Below, in pieces: positions 41,836-51,189 of a DNA stretch of 64,000 nucleotides (its first letter is position 1; each line of letters begins with the position of its first letter). The notes below the pieces were generated by a model. It ran no database searches and was not told where the DNA came from. It worked only from the letters and a program-made list of their open reading frames with translations. The translations under genes and the position numbers were made by a program. The stretch is taken from NCBI GenBank assembly GCA_031411655.1, contig JANOBM010000157.1:1-64000 (forward strand). Reading direction: 5' to 3'. The DNA comes from UBA6163 sp031411655 (lineage in GTDB: Bacteria > Planctomycetota > Planctomycetia > Pirellulales > Pirellulaceae).

Positions 41836-42109
41836 ATGCGCTCTTCCATGAAGCTCAGTCCGATGGTTCAGTACCAAGGTCGAGGTTCCTTCCTCAAACC
41901 CAAAAAGTCTACTCGTTATAGTTTCGGTCGTTGCGAGCGGTACAGGTGATTCGGACCGACTGGAGCGGTACAACCGTTCGACCCGTTCAAACATTGACAG
42001 CACTGCCTTCTATTTATGCCATTAAAGTCGACGCATCCGCACCGGACGGAACTTTCGGTAAACTGCTTGGACTACCGAACGAACTCTGACCTTTCTGCCT
42101 AAACTCGCC

Positions 42110-45100
42110 ATGCCTGCATCCTTTACAAGAAATCGTCTCGCACTGCGTGGAATATGGTTTCATCGACGTCTTGCCGTTTCGATGGCCCTGGGCGTCGCGA
42201 CTGCGGCGGCCGTCATCATCGGCGCACTCGTCGTCGGTGATTCGATGCGTGGAAGTCTTCGCGCTCTCACCATTGATCGTCTGGGAAGCATTGACCAGTT
42301 GGTCATACCGGGTGGCTTTTTTCATGTGGAAGGAATACCCCAATCGATTCACGCTCGTGATGTCGTATCAACGATTTACTTTGACAAGGGCGTTGTAGAG
42401 ACCGCTGGGAATGCTGGTAATACGGTCCGTCGCGCCACCTCGGTTCAGATCTTTGGCATCGAACCAAGTTTTGGGAAACTCGATATTACGCAACCGGTAT
42501 TCAAGACTGTCCTGAATGATGAGGAAGTAATTCTTAATCAAGCAGCAGCGAGTGAACTTCAGGTGGTCGAGGGGGACACGGTTACAGTCAGGCTCCCGAG
42601 CGAACAGGCGGTGCCTGCAGACAGCCCGCTTGGCAAACGCGACTCGCAAACCGAAGGCATACCTAGGTTGAAGGTGGTTGCAATCATCGAAAACCGAGGA
42701 CTTGGTCGCTTCGCGATGCATCCCAGTCAGGTTGAACCGCTGGTCGCATTTCTCAATCGAGAAACAATCGCTGCGGCGCTGGATCGTTCCGGCCAGGCTA
42801 ATTGCTTGGTGGTGTCAACGGCATCTAAGCCAAGCGTCAGAAGCATCTCATCCGCTCAAGATGACTGGGTCGATGAACTACCTCTTCGACTGAGTGACTA
42901 CGGGTTGAAACTGAGTCGCGTGACGCAGTCTTTCGAGGCTCAGGGGCGGCCCTTGAGTCCTGTGTTTGACTACTACAATTTGACAAGCGATCGGCTGCTA
43001 CTGCAGGAATCTGCTGTCGAGTCGATCCAAAAGACTTTTTTAGCAAACAATCGTCCGCAGGCTTGCATGACTTACCTTGCCAATGCGATCGAGCGCTTGG
43101 GTGACAACGACGAGGTGGTTGCATCGGTTCCATACAGCACTTTCAGCGCCATTGATTCGGCGCCGTCGTTTCCGCTCGATTATGGGATGCACGACGATGC
43201 TGGTAGCAGCAACACGGAGCCCTTGCCGATGGTCATCAACCAATGGACGGCCAAAGCGCTGACAGCGTCGGTTGGGGATCGACTGAGAATCGCCTACTTT
43301 GAACCGGAAGTTCAAGCAGGTCGTGAAATCGAACGCACCGTTGATGCGGTGGTTACATCGATTGTTCCGATCACTGAACCGATTACGCCTTATCGTCGCT
43401 CGCGCCCTCCTACATTTGCGATTGCGCCGACCATCTACAACGACCCGGATTTAACACCCTCGGTTCCTGGCGTCACCGATCAGGATTCGATTTCCGATTG
43501 GGATCTGCCGTTCAAACTAGTACGAGAAATCAGCTCAGAGGACGATCGTTACTGGGCAAATCATCGCCTGACACCCAAGGCGTTCATCCCACTCCTTGTG
43601 GGTCAAACGTTGTTTGGTAGTCGTTTTGGTAAAACCACTTCGCTTCGCTTTCCTGTTTCCTCGGCCGCGACGATGGACGACCTCGACGATCAAATCATGG
43701 CGGCGCTACGACCGATCCGCAAACAGTTAGGCTGGGCTGCGATCATGGTGCGTGAAAATCAATTGGCTGCATCGCGTGGGACGACTCCTTTTGATGCATT
43801 ATTTTTGTCGTTGAGCTTTTTTGTGATTCTTGCCGCAGTACTACTCATTTCACTTTTATTTCGACTGGGACTTCTCCAACGCGCTGGTGAATACGGTTTA
43901 CTACTTGCCACTGGGTGGGATGGAAAGTCGGTCAACCGCATCGCAATTCGTGAGGGTCTTTGGACGACCTTTCCTGGGATTTTGTTAGGAGTGTTGGGAG
44001 GACTGGCTTATGCATGGGCGGTGCTTTGGGCTTTACGAACATGGTGGGTTGGCGCAGTGACGGTTCCGTTTCTTGAGTTCCATGTCCGGTGGCAAAGTAT
44101 CGTAATCGGGGGCGTGTCCACCTTATTCGTGTCGTTATTGACACTATGGTTGACCGCGAGGCGGCTCCGTCGGTCGACACCACAGGCTTTGCTGATAGGT
44201 CAACTCGAAAGCGACGCGATGTCGACGAGTCAGCGAGCGACGTTTGCGCGACGGAGCAATCAAGTGGCGATGGCGCTGATCCTAATCTCGGTCGTTGCTT
44301 TAGGCATCGGTTCGCTGGGCAACGGATTAGCGCAAGCGGGTGCATTCGTCGGAGCAGGCATGATGTTACTCATCGCCGTTTTGCTGCTGGTGCACGGTAA
44401 GCTCTCAGCACCGCAAGTGAGAAACGTCTCGAAAGTGGGTAATTACCGGTTGGTTGGCTTGGCTGCGGGCAATCTTCGTCGGAATCCATTGCGCAGTACG
44501 CTCTCCATTGCGTTGATGGCAATCGCAACTTTTCTCATTGTTTCGATGGGATCCTTTCAGCTGCGGCCTACAGATTCGGGGGTCGGTGGCTTCTCATTGA
44601 TTGGTCGAACATCGACACCGTTGTATCGAGACCTTAATGATCCGGTGGTTCGATCGGAACTGCTTGGAAACGATCGAGATCGTATCGCTTCGACAAAGGT
44701 TGTTTCGCTGCGAGTGAAGGAAGGCCAAGACGCCAGTTGCAATAATTTGTATCAAGCGAGTCGGCCTCAGGTCTTGTCAGTGCCGCCCTCGATGGCAGCA
44801 GACCCGAGCCGGACACCATTTGACTGGGCCGCGTTTAGCAAAGGCACTGAGCCAGTGTCAGACAAAGCTTCGCCATGGAAACTTCTTGAGGCTCCGGCCA
44901 GCGGCACGATCGAGGAGCCACTACCCGTGATCTTGGACCAGAATACGGCGATGTGGAGCTTGCAGTTACGAAAAGGAGTCGGCGAGAAATGCAGTTTTGA
45001 ATGGATCGACGGAAAACCGATTCATTTTGTGGTCGTTGGCCTCCTCGCTAATTCTGTACTACAGGGAAGCCTGCTAATCGGGGAAGCAAATTTCGAAAAA

Positions 45101-45634
45101 GTATTTCCAGAAGTGAACGGATATCAGTTTTTTTTACTGGATACGTTGCAGCCCGATAATGTCACTCGCATTTTTGAGAACCGATTGAGTGACATCGGAA
45201 TGGACTTAACCAGCAGCACTCTTGTTTTGGAGAGATTAATGGCCGTCCAAAATACTTATCTTAAAACGTTCCAGAGCCTCGGGGCGCTCGGTTTATTGTT
45301 AGGTACATTGGGGTTGGCGATCGCACAACTCCGCAGTGCTGTCGAGCGTCGTGGAGAGCTTGCCGTTTTGCGTGCGATTGGTTTTTCTCGCTTAAGACTG
45401 GCGCATGCCGTTATGCTAGAAACCACGGCGTTACTCGGTTTGGGCATCGGTTGCGGACTGGTATGTGCGGTCGTTGCTGTCTCACCCCACCTTTTCATCG
45501 GCCAAACCTTACCACCTGTTATTCAGCCGTTGATCGCAGTGGCTTCAATTGCTGGTATCGGAATGATTGCGGGTTTTGTGACCGTGGCCAGCGTCGTGAG
45601 GATGCCATTGATCGAGTCACTTCGACATGCATAA
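42110..45634 (+). CDS. Large FtsX/MacB-type ABC transporter permease
   Basis: A 1174-aa membrane protein of the FtsX/LolE/MacB permease superfamily. An N-terminal helix (RLAVSMALGVATAAAVIIGALVVG) is followed by a large extracytoplasmic domain (about 60-560). A three- to four-helix block comes next (about 565-690, with the QRAGEYGLLLATGW coupling motif), then two helices, a second large domain (about 830-1035) and a last block with RGELAVLRAIGFSR and three helices. Two FtsX cores in one chain is the YbbP/DUF214-like layout; at 1174 aa it is very long. No ATPase or periplasmic adaptor lies beside it, so the partner must be elsewhere. Divergent from the TolC-like gene. Likely role: lipoprotein, lipid or peptide extraction from the membrane. 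Confidence 0.85.
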   Translation: MPASFTRNRLALRGIWFHRRLAVSMALGVATAAAVIIGALVVGDSMRGSLRALTIDRLGSIDQLVIPGGFFHVEGIPQSIHARDVVSTIYFDKGVVETAGNAGNTVRRATSVQIFGIEPSFGKLDITQPVFKTVLNDEEVILNQAAASELQVVEGDTVTVRLPSEQAVPADSPLGKRDSQTEGIPRLKVVAIIENRGLGRFAMHPSQVEPLVAFLNRETIAAALDRSGQANCLVVSTASKPSVRSISSAQDDWVDELPLRLSDYGLKLSRVTQSFEAQGRPLSPVFDYYNLTSDRLLLQESAVESIQKTFLANNRPQACMTYLANAIERLGDNDEVVASVPYSTFSAIDSAPSFPLDYGMHDDAGSSNTEPLPMVINQWTAKALTASVGDRLRIAYFEPEVQAGREIERTVDAVVTSIVPITEPITPYRRSRPPTFAIAPTIYNDPDLTPSVPGVTDQDSISDWDLPFKLVREISSEDDRYWANHRLTPKAFIPLLVGQTLFGSRFGKTTSLRFPVSSAATMDDLDDQIMAALRPIRKQLGWAAIMVRENQLAASRGTTPFDALFLSLSFFVILAAVLLISLLFRLGLLQRAGEYGLLLATGWDGKSVNRIAIREGLWTTFPGILLGVLGGLAYAWAVLWALRTWWVGAVTVPFLEFHVRWQSIVIGGVSTLFVSLLTLWLTARRLRRSTPQALLIGQLESDAMSTSQRATFARRSNQVAMALILISVVALGIGSLGNGLAQAGAFVGAGMMLLIAVLLLVHGKLSAPQVRNVSKVGNYRLVGLAAGNLRRNPLRSTLSIALMAIATFLIVSMGSFQLRPTDSGVGGFSLIGRTSTPLYRDLNDPVVRSELLGNDRDRIASTKVVSLRVKEGQDASCNNLYQASRPQVLSVPPSMAADPSRTPFDWAAFSKGTEPVSDKASPWKLLEAPASGTIEEPLPVILDQNTAMWSLQLRKGVGEKCSFEWIDGKPIHFVVVGLLANSVLQGSLLIGEANFEKVFPEVNGYQFFLLDTLQPDNVTRIFENRLSDIGMDLTSSTLVLERLMAVQNTYLKTFQSLGALGLLLGTLGLAIAQLRSAVERRGELAVLRAIGFSRLRLAHAVMLETTALLGLGIGCGLVCAVVAVSPHLFIGQTLPPVIQPLIAVASIAGIGMIAGFVTVASVVRMPLIESLRHA

Positions 45635-45665
45635 GGCCAATCCAGCGCAGGCTGGTAAACCGAGG

Positions 45666-46370
45666 TCAGGAACCTGCATCGATCCTTGGCAAATAGAGAT
45701 CGATTTTGTCATCGTGAAAAACACGAATTTTGACGCCGTGTCTCCATAATTCGAAATAGCCTTCCATTGCATCTTCTTCGCCCAATGCGTCCGCGTAGGC
45801 GGGCCACAGAAGATAGTCCCGTAGTGTGGCGTCGCAGGCAATGTAGTAATACGCGTCTCGAAGCAGGCGGACGACCTCGCAATCCGAGCCTCTTCCATCG
45901 GTGAGAGCGGGCACGTCGACTTTCAGCGCGCGCAGAAGTCCGAAGACAGCGAGATCAGCTTTGGGCTGCTTGGGCGGCGTGCCCTCAAGTACTCGGATTT
46001 GTGGCAAGGGACTCAGCCACCGAATCAGACGATCGTCATCCACGCGAACTGCAATTCGGTGCATGGCCTCTAACCATTTCGTCGCATGGAGTGCGGCATC
46101 GCCAGGCGAGATACTCAGCGATTTTCGCACGATGAAGTAAGCGTCTCGACCGCCGCCGACTTTGCGATCGTCGCCTGTGGCGACGAAAAGTTTCTGCAAT
46201 CGGTCGCCGTATTGCTTGCCGTTGGGTAATCCATCATAAAGTCCCGCAAGTCCAGCACCATCAGGTCGAAATCGCTGAAAGAAACCGATCATTTCTGATG
46301 GCTCAATCGCTGCATCCCCATCGATTCCGGCGGCGATTCGGCACCGATTATGAAATTCGTTAACGTTCAA
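45666..46370 (-). CDS. Hypothetical cytoplasmic protein
   Basis: A 234-aa protein I do not recognise. It has no signal peptide or membrane helix. Visible features are an acidic C-terminal part (WPAYADALGEEDAMEGYFELW) and a central RGSDCEVVRLLRDAYYYIACD segment. The composition and long open frame support a real gene. It converges with the permease gene, leaving about 31 nt between the two stops. A small CCAGC-gcag-GCTGG inverted repeat (45642-45655) lies in that gap but has no T-run. Function unknown. Confidence 0.7.
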   Translation of the reverse strand: MNVNEFHNRCRIAAGIDGDAAIEPSEMIGFFQRFRPDGAGLAGLYDGLPNGKQYGDRLQKLFVATGDDRKVGGGRDAYFIVRKSLSISPGDAALHATKWLEAMHRIAVRVDDDRLIRWLSPLPQIRVLEGTPPKQPKADLAVFGLLRALKVDVPALTDGRGSDCEVVRLLRDAYYYIACDATLRDYLLWPAYADALGEEDAMEGYFELWRHGVKIRVFHDDKIDLYLPRIDAGS

Positions 46371-46618
46371 GGTGTGGTTGATCCAATCACGGGTGAATAA
46401 CAGGCTCGTCTCAATTGGGTGTGGGAGTACGTCGAATCAAGTTGCGACTCCTCGAATCGTGCCGATCATCAAGCAAGCGTTTTATTCCCTGGACTATTGG
46501 GGGGTTTTGGGTGCGTGTAGACCTTGTGGACGGATCGATCATAAATGGGCATCATGTATGATTATTGACTCCTGCGATACCACGCACTCCCGTGAAACCA
46601 AGCTTTGGATACTGAACG

Positions 46619-47329
46619 ATGGACCCTGATTCTGTAACCGCAAGTGCCGTCAAGAAGCCAACACCATTGGGGAAAAATGAAAGGCGTGTGTTAGGTGTTC
46701 TCATTGAGAAGGCTAAGACGACACCTGACAATTATCCGATGTCCATCGCAGCGATCGTCTCAGGTGCGAATCAAAAATCGAATCGCGCGCCTTTGATGCA
46801 GTTAGACGAAGACGACGTTCAGACCGCTCTGGATAAGCTCCGGGCCGTCGGCGTCGCTCGTGAAGTTCAGGGCAGTGGCCGCGTTGCGAAGTATCGCCAT
46901 GTGGCCTACGAATGGTTAGGGGTGGATGCTGCCGGGGTCGCCATCATGACCGAGCTGTTGCTTCGCGGGCCGCAGACCGTTGGCGAGCTGCGGACACGGG
47001 CGTCGAGAATGCATGAATTTCCTGACTTGGAAAATGTTTCGGCGGTACTGAGCACCCTGCAAAACGCCGGGCTCGTGCAGGCCATGACGCCGCCCGGACG
47101 CGGTCAGGCTTTTGCTCATTCTCTTTATCCTGCTGACGAACAGCGTTACCTTGCGCTCAAAATTTCGTCAAACGAGTCAACGGATGATGACGACCAAGAA
47201 TTAACTGCGTCGAAGCCCGTCGCGACGATGAACGCCGTTGCCAACGAAGCCAGGTTGGTGGCGGTTGAGGAGCGTTTGACTGAACTGCAAAGACGACTCG
47301 ATGAACTCGAGTCTCGTTTGGAGAGTTGA
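46619..47329 (+). CDS. YceH/DUF480-family winged-helix protein
   Basis: A 236-aa soluble protein. The N-terminal two-thirds match the YceH (DUF480) family: RRVLGVLIEKAKTTPDNYPMS, NQKSNRAPLMQLDEDDVQ and LLLRGPQTVGELRTR, forming two winged-helix domains. The C-terminus (VAVEERLTELQRRLDELESRL) is a coiled coil as in other members. E. coli YceH (about 215 aa) has no settled function. The gene starts about 250 nt after the hypothetical gene's divergent start. Confidence 0.9.
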   Translation: MDPDSVTASAVKKPTPLGKNERRVLGVLIEKAKTTPDNYPMSIAAIVSGANQKSNRAPLMQLDEDDVQTALDKLRAVGVAREVQGSGRVAKYRHVAYEWLGVDAAGVAIMTELLLRGPQTVGELRTRASRMHEFPDLENVSAVLSTLQNAGLVQAMTPPGRGQAFAHSLYPADEQRYLALKISSNESTDDDDQELTASKPVATMNAVANEARLVAVEERLTELQRRLDELESRLES

Positions 47330-47473
47330 CCGGCGTCGACGTTCCTACCAGAACATTGACCACCACCAGGATGCACCATACCTGACAACAAGCAGGTGAT
47401 TGCAATGAAGCAGTGCCTGCTTTAATGATCGAGCCAGTTGTCGCTAGCGCCGCAGGAGGACATCGATTGCCGA

Positions 47474-49567
47474 TCACTCCTCCGCGAACGGTTGCCACTC
47501 TTGTACCGTTCGCAAAGATCGAATTCGCTGGTCTTCGCCAAGTTTCGCGTAAAGTTGTCGCGTCCATTCATAAGCATCGGGGACGTCACCCACAAAAGTG
47601 ATGGGGCGCGGAAACAGGAGCGCAAGGTTGTGCGGTAAGTCACCAATGCGTAACACACCGAGGAACTCCGGCGTTTGCCTGTCTTGGTGACTCGCTGGGG
47701 GTGAATCCAAGATCACCTCTGCGATGTGAGGATCCAAAAGGGCTGCATAAATTGCGAGTGGAGCAGTGTAGCCTTTGCCAAAGACTACGACCGGGCCAAA
47801 TGACGGATCGTTTCTTAGAGTGTTGATACCGGCGAGGAGGTCGCTTACTTGACGCTCAGGCAGAGTTTGACCGAGCAGTGGGTATGTTCTCCGCGCGGTC
47901 CATAAGTATCCGGGGCCCACCGATGTCACGCCTGAATTGCGAACCTCAATGGCGCACGTCGTAACGTTCGCACTCAAGCCAGGACGCGACGGCCCGCCGC
48001 CGGCAAAGGTGTGAGTCGCGTCAGGCTGGACAGCAAACGCCACTGTCGATGGGGAACCCAACGTCACTTCAGCGCCGCTGGGCAGCGGATGCCTCGTTCT
48101 CATCGGAAGCGTCATGCCATCACTTGTTTCGAAAACAATCGTCGACGCGATTCCACTTGGGTCGCTTCCATCGGACCGAAAATCTTTTTGACTTCCGGCG
48201 TCGGACAATACAGTGTTTCGGAAAGTGGTTTTGCGAAGTTTAGTGAGAGCCTTTGATTGATGGGTCTTCCAGGCTTCCAAATTGCCGACTGACGGTATGT
48301 CCCCTTGTTTCACCAGATGAGTATCGATTTGGCTCATTGCATCGTCTGATGGAAGAACGCCGCCGAATACAAGTAAGTTTTCTGTCGGCTCAATGAAGTC
48401 CGTCACATCATCAGTCGTTGGCACCGTTTCGTTCTTGAGGTGTTGATTGAACCAATTAAAAATCGCTTGTCTTAGCTTGGGTGTGTACCCGTGAGGTGAC
48501 AAGTCCTCGACAAGTTCAAAACGTTCGACCACTCCAAGCGATGCATATTGATTTCGAATCCGGTGAGAGACATCACGATAGGCATACGGACGCCAGAGTA
48601 AGTCGTCCGCTCCGGCTGCGATAAGGAAGTGGCGGGGCACGATGAGTGCGCCGATATCTGGCCAGCACCATCGATAGTAATTCAGCCAAAATGCGCAGTC
48701 GCAGTGGCCGTCGGTTGCGCGATTCACCACCACATGCTCAATACTTCCTGTTTGACATACCGGAACGACCACTTTCAGTCGCTCATCCGCAGCACCGACA
48801 CACCAGGAGACCACACCTCCACCACTCAAGCCAGTGACGCCAATACGATCAGGGTCGACGTCCGCGCGACTTTCCAAGTAGTCGATCGCTCGCATCGCAT
48901 TCCAAACCTCTGTGCCGATTGGGCTATAACCACGGCTAGGCCAATCCCATCGTTCGTTTCGGTACGTACCGTGATGAAACCCTTGTGACTCACCAAGTTG
49001 AATGGGTTCCAAAATCAATGCGATGTAACCGTGTTGAGCAAACCATCTCGCATGAGCCTGGTACTCCGGATTGACTTTGCCCTGCGAATGTCCGCAGAGG
49101 TAAATGACCGCAGGAAGTTGTCCCTTAATCTCAGATGGCCGATAAAGATTCCCAATCACGTAGGCGCCGGGCATGCTTTGGAAATGGAGTTTTTCGACGA
49201 CATAGTCACCGCGATCCAGTCGACCAGTGACCGTTGAGGAGAGGGGTGTGCGCGGCGGTAATGGCGACAAACCGAGCATCTCAAGCCACATCTCGCGGCG
49301 CGTCGCAACTGTCGCATGCCAATCCGCCGGAGATTGAGCAAACGCGAGTGAACCGCTTGAGATTTGTCGTGCGTCGGCGCTGGCCGCGCCGTACAGCGTC
49401 TGCCAGTCTTCGGCACCCACGTGGCTCATTGCGGTCAGGCCAAAAATAAATAATAAGCCCGCGGGAAGAGCAAGTTTCAGCGATTTGTTTCCTGCTTTAC
49501 ATGGTTTAGGGCAATTCCCCCAAACCCTAGTCAATATTCGAATTGCGATCATCTGGCGTCTCGTCAT
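47474..49567 (-). CDS. Exported two-part alpha/beta hydrolase (acetyl-xylan-esterase/dienelactone-hydrolase-like)
   Basis: About 697 aa. The N-terminal region has a membrane leader (LALPAGLLFIFGLTAMSHVGA). The first alpha/beta-hydrolase domain shows the oxyanion region YLCGHSQGKVNPEY and the nucleophile elbow GVTGLSGGGVVSW (GxSxG), with a likely catalytic histidine in the SPHGYTPKLRQ segment. The C-terminal half (from about residue 430) is a second, degenerate hydrolase-like domain (VVFGKGYTAPLAIYAALLD). The architecture matches planctomycete acetyl-xylan-esterase-like proteins; deacetylation of a polysaccharide is plausible beside the GH10 xylanase gene. The start is uncertain: ATG at 49567, ATG at 49552, and further-upstream starts reaching 49642 are all possible. 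Confidence 0.8.
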   Translation of the reverse strand: MTRRQMIAIRILTRVWGNCPKPCKAGNKSLKLALPAGLLFIFGLTAMSHVGAEDWQTLYGAASADARQISSGSLAFAQSPADWHATVATRREMWLEMLGLSPLPPRTPLSSTVTGRLDRGDYVVEKLHFQSMPGAYVIGNLYRPSEIKGQLPAVIYLCGHSQGKVNPEYQAHARWFAQHGYIALILEPIQLGESQGFHHGTYRNERWDWPSRGYSPIGTEVWNAMRAIDYLESRADVDPDRIGVTGLSGGGVVSWCVGAADERLKVVVPVCQTGSIEHVVVNRATDGHCDCAFWLNYYRWCWPDIGALIVPRHFLIAAGADDLLWRPYAYRDVSHRIRNQYASLGVVERFELVEDLSPHGYTPKLRQAIFNWFNQHLKNETVPTTDDVTDFIEPTENLLVFGGVLPSDDAMSQIDTHLVKQGDIPSVGNLEAWKTHQSKALTKLRKTTFRNTVLSDAGSQKDFRSDGSDPSGIASTIVFETSDGMTLPMRTRHPLPSGAEVTLGSPSTVAFAVQPDATHTFAGGGPSRPGLSANVTTCAIEVRNSGVTSVGPGYLWTARRTYPLLGQTLPERQVSDLLAGINTLRNDPSFGPVVVFGKGYTAPLAIYAALLDPHIAEVILDSPPASHQDRQTPEFLGVLRIGDLPHNLALLFPRPITFVGDVPDAYEWTRQLYAKLGEDQRIRSLRTVQEWQPFAEE

Positions 49568-49774
49568 GTTGCGGAGTCCATCGAATAAATTACCGTCCAG
49601 GTGATCATAACAAATGGGACGCTTACCTATTTGCATCACCACAGACGGGACCCATCAATCGCATTCACAGTGAAGCTTCATTTCAACTATACTCATTGCT
49701 CGCATCAAAGCCTCGAAAATGGATTAGTTTCATCGTCGATCAAACTTTTATGAGTACGTGGAGGGACATTGTCG

Positions 49775-50908
49775 ATGATTCGATCTGATTTACCTTTAGT
49801 TCTTGTTGCTGGTTGTATGTGGCTTTTCGGATCCTCTGGAGGCGTTTGCTACGCTCAAGGATCCGATACGGATTCTCTCCGATTAGCGGCGAAGGAGTTG
49901 TTTCCGCTCGGTGTCGGTATCTCCGATCGGATTATGGATGAGCCTGAAAAGTGGGAATTGCTGAACCGGCACTTTTCATTTGTGACTCCCGAAAATTGTA
50001 TGAAGCCAGCGAGCGTGGAACCACAAATGGGACTGTTCCGGCATGAGCAAGCCGATCGATTCGTTCAATTCGCTCAAGAAAAAAAATTACAGGTCGTTGG
50101 GCACTGCCTTGTATGGGCGAAGGACGACCGAACGCCGGAATGGTTTTTCAAGGACGGCGCAATGGATTGTTCTAAACAACAACTTTTGGATCGAATGCGG
50201 CAGTTCATCCGGGCGGAAGTCGAGCGGTTCCGGGGCAAGATCGCGATGTGGGACGTTGTCAACGAAGCGTTGGATGATGGGGATAATGAATTGCGGCCCT
50301 CTGGTTGGGTCAGGATTGCCGGCGAAGATTTCATTGCCGAAGCGTTTCGTTGTGCCCATGAGTGTGATCCCGGGGCGATTCTCATCTACAACGACTACAA
50401 CAATGAATTGCCAAACAAGCGCGAGAAAATGATTCGCATGATTCGGCGGCTCCAAGATCAAAAAGTTCCCCTGCATGCAATTGGATTACAGGGGCACTAT
50501 GAAATCGATAAGATCCCCTTTGATGACATCGAAGCAACGCTGGTTGCGGTAAAAGAACTGGGGCTCAAAGTTGCGATTTCGGAATTGGACATCGATGTGA
50601 TCCCACGCGGAAAATGGTGGGCCGAGGATGGCAAGTTTCGTGAAGAAATGTCGAGGCTCGATCCGTATCGAGATGGTTGCCCGGCGGATGTTCTCGAACG
50701 GCAGGCTCAACAGTACGGACGCCTTTTTGACATTTTCCGACGGCACGCCGAAGTGATCCTGCGGGTTTCGTTTTGGAACTTGCACGACGGAGACAGTTGG
50801 TTGAACGATTTTCCCTGGAAACGAACCAACCATCCGCTGCTATTTGATCGCCAGCAAGCACCTAAACCTGCTTTTAAGGCGGTTCTCGAATCGCTTTCAA
50901 AGCAATAA
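49775..50908 (+). CDS. Secreted GH10 endo-1,4-beta-xylanase
   Basis: A 377-aa enzyme that cleaves the xylan main chain. After a signal peptide (ends near VCYAQ) the GH10 barrel shows FVTPENCMKPASVEP, HCLVWAKDDRTPEWF, the acid/base glutamate in WDVVNEAL (Glu164) and the nucleophile in VAISELDID (Glu270). A GGAGG sits 10 nt before the ATG at 49775 and 4 nt before an in-frame TTG at 49769, so the start could be either. It is divergent from the esterase gene, so one sugar-responsive control region between 49568 and 49774 could serve both; that is inference. Confidence 0.93.
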   Translation: MIRSDLPLVLVAGCMWLFGSSGGVCYAQGSDTDSLRLAAKELFPLGVGISDRIMDEPEKWELLNRHFSFVTPENCMKPASVEPQMGLFRHEQADRFVQFAQEKKLQVVGHCLVWAKDDRTPEWFFKDGAMDCSKQQLLDRMRQFIRAEVERFRGKIAMWDVVNEALDDGDNELRPSGWVRIAGEDFIAEAFRCAHECDPGAILIYNDYNNELPNKREKMIRMIRRLQDQKVPLHAIGLQGHYEIDKIPFDDIEATLVAVKELGLKVAISELDIDVIPRGKWWAEDGKFREEMSRLDPYRDGCPADVLERQAQQYGRLFDIFRRHAEVILRVSFWNLHDGDSWLNDFPWKRTNHPLLFDRQQAPKPAFKAVLESLSKQ

Positions 50909-51189
50909 ATCCCGCCAATCAGGCTGCGGTGGAGGCCAGGACCAAGGTTGAAAAGGACGGAGGCTTGCGCAGCTACCGATTTTGCGACATGATGAGCGGT
51001 CGTTTCGCAGCTTTTTTGGTTTCTTGAGGTATCGCCACGTTCGCTTAGAATAAACTGCGGACCCGTGGATCGATTCTGAAAATGGAATGAAAAACGGGCT
51101 GCGCCGCGCTGTTGGTTTCTACGACTTCGGCGGCGTTACTGCTGATGAGTGCTTGTCCAGGTGTCGTTTCGTCAATCGGATTTCCTTGT
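50909..51189 (+). other. Intergenic and 5' region of pilT, nothing recognised
   Basis: About 280 bases before the chosen pilT start. An in-frame extension to 51112 would add 26 residues of poor quality, so I left it out. No terminator or promoter pair is convincing. Confidence 0.35.

Noticed and set aside
45642..45655. CCAGC-gcag-GCTGG inverted repeat as a bidirectional terminator
   Set aside because: Only a 5-bp stem and no T-run on either side, although its position between convergent genes is suggestive.
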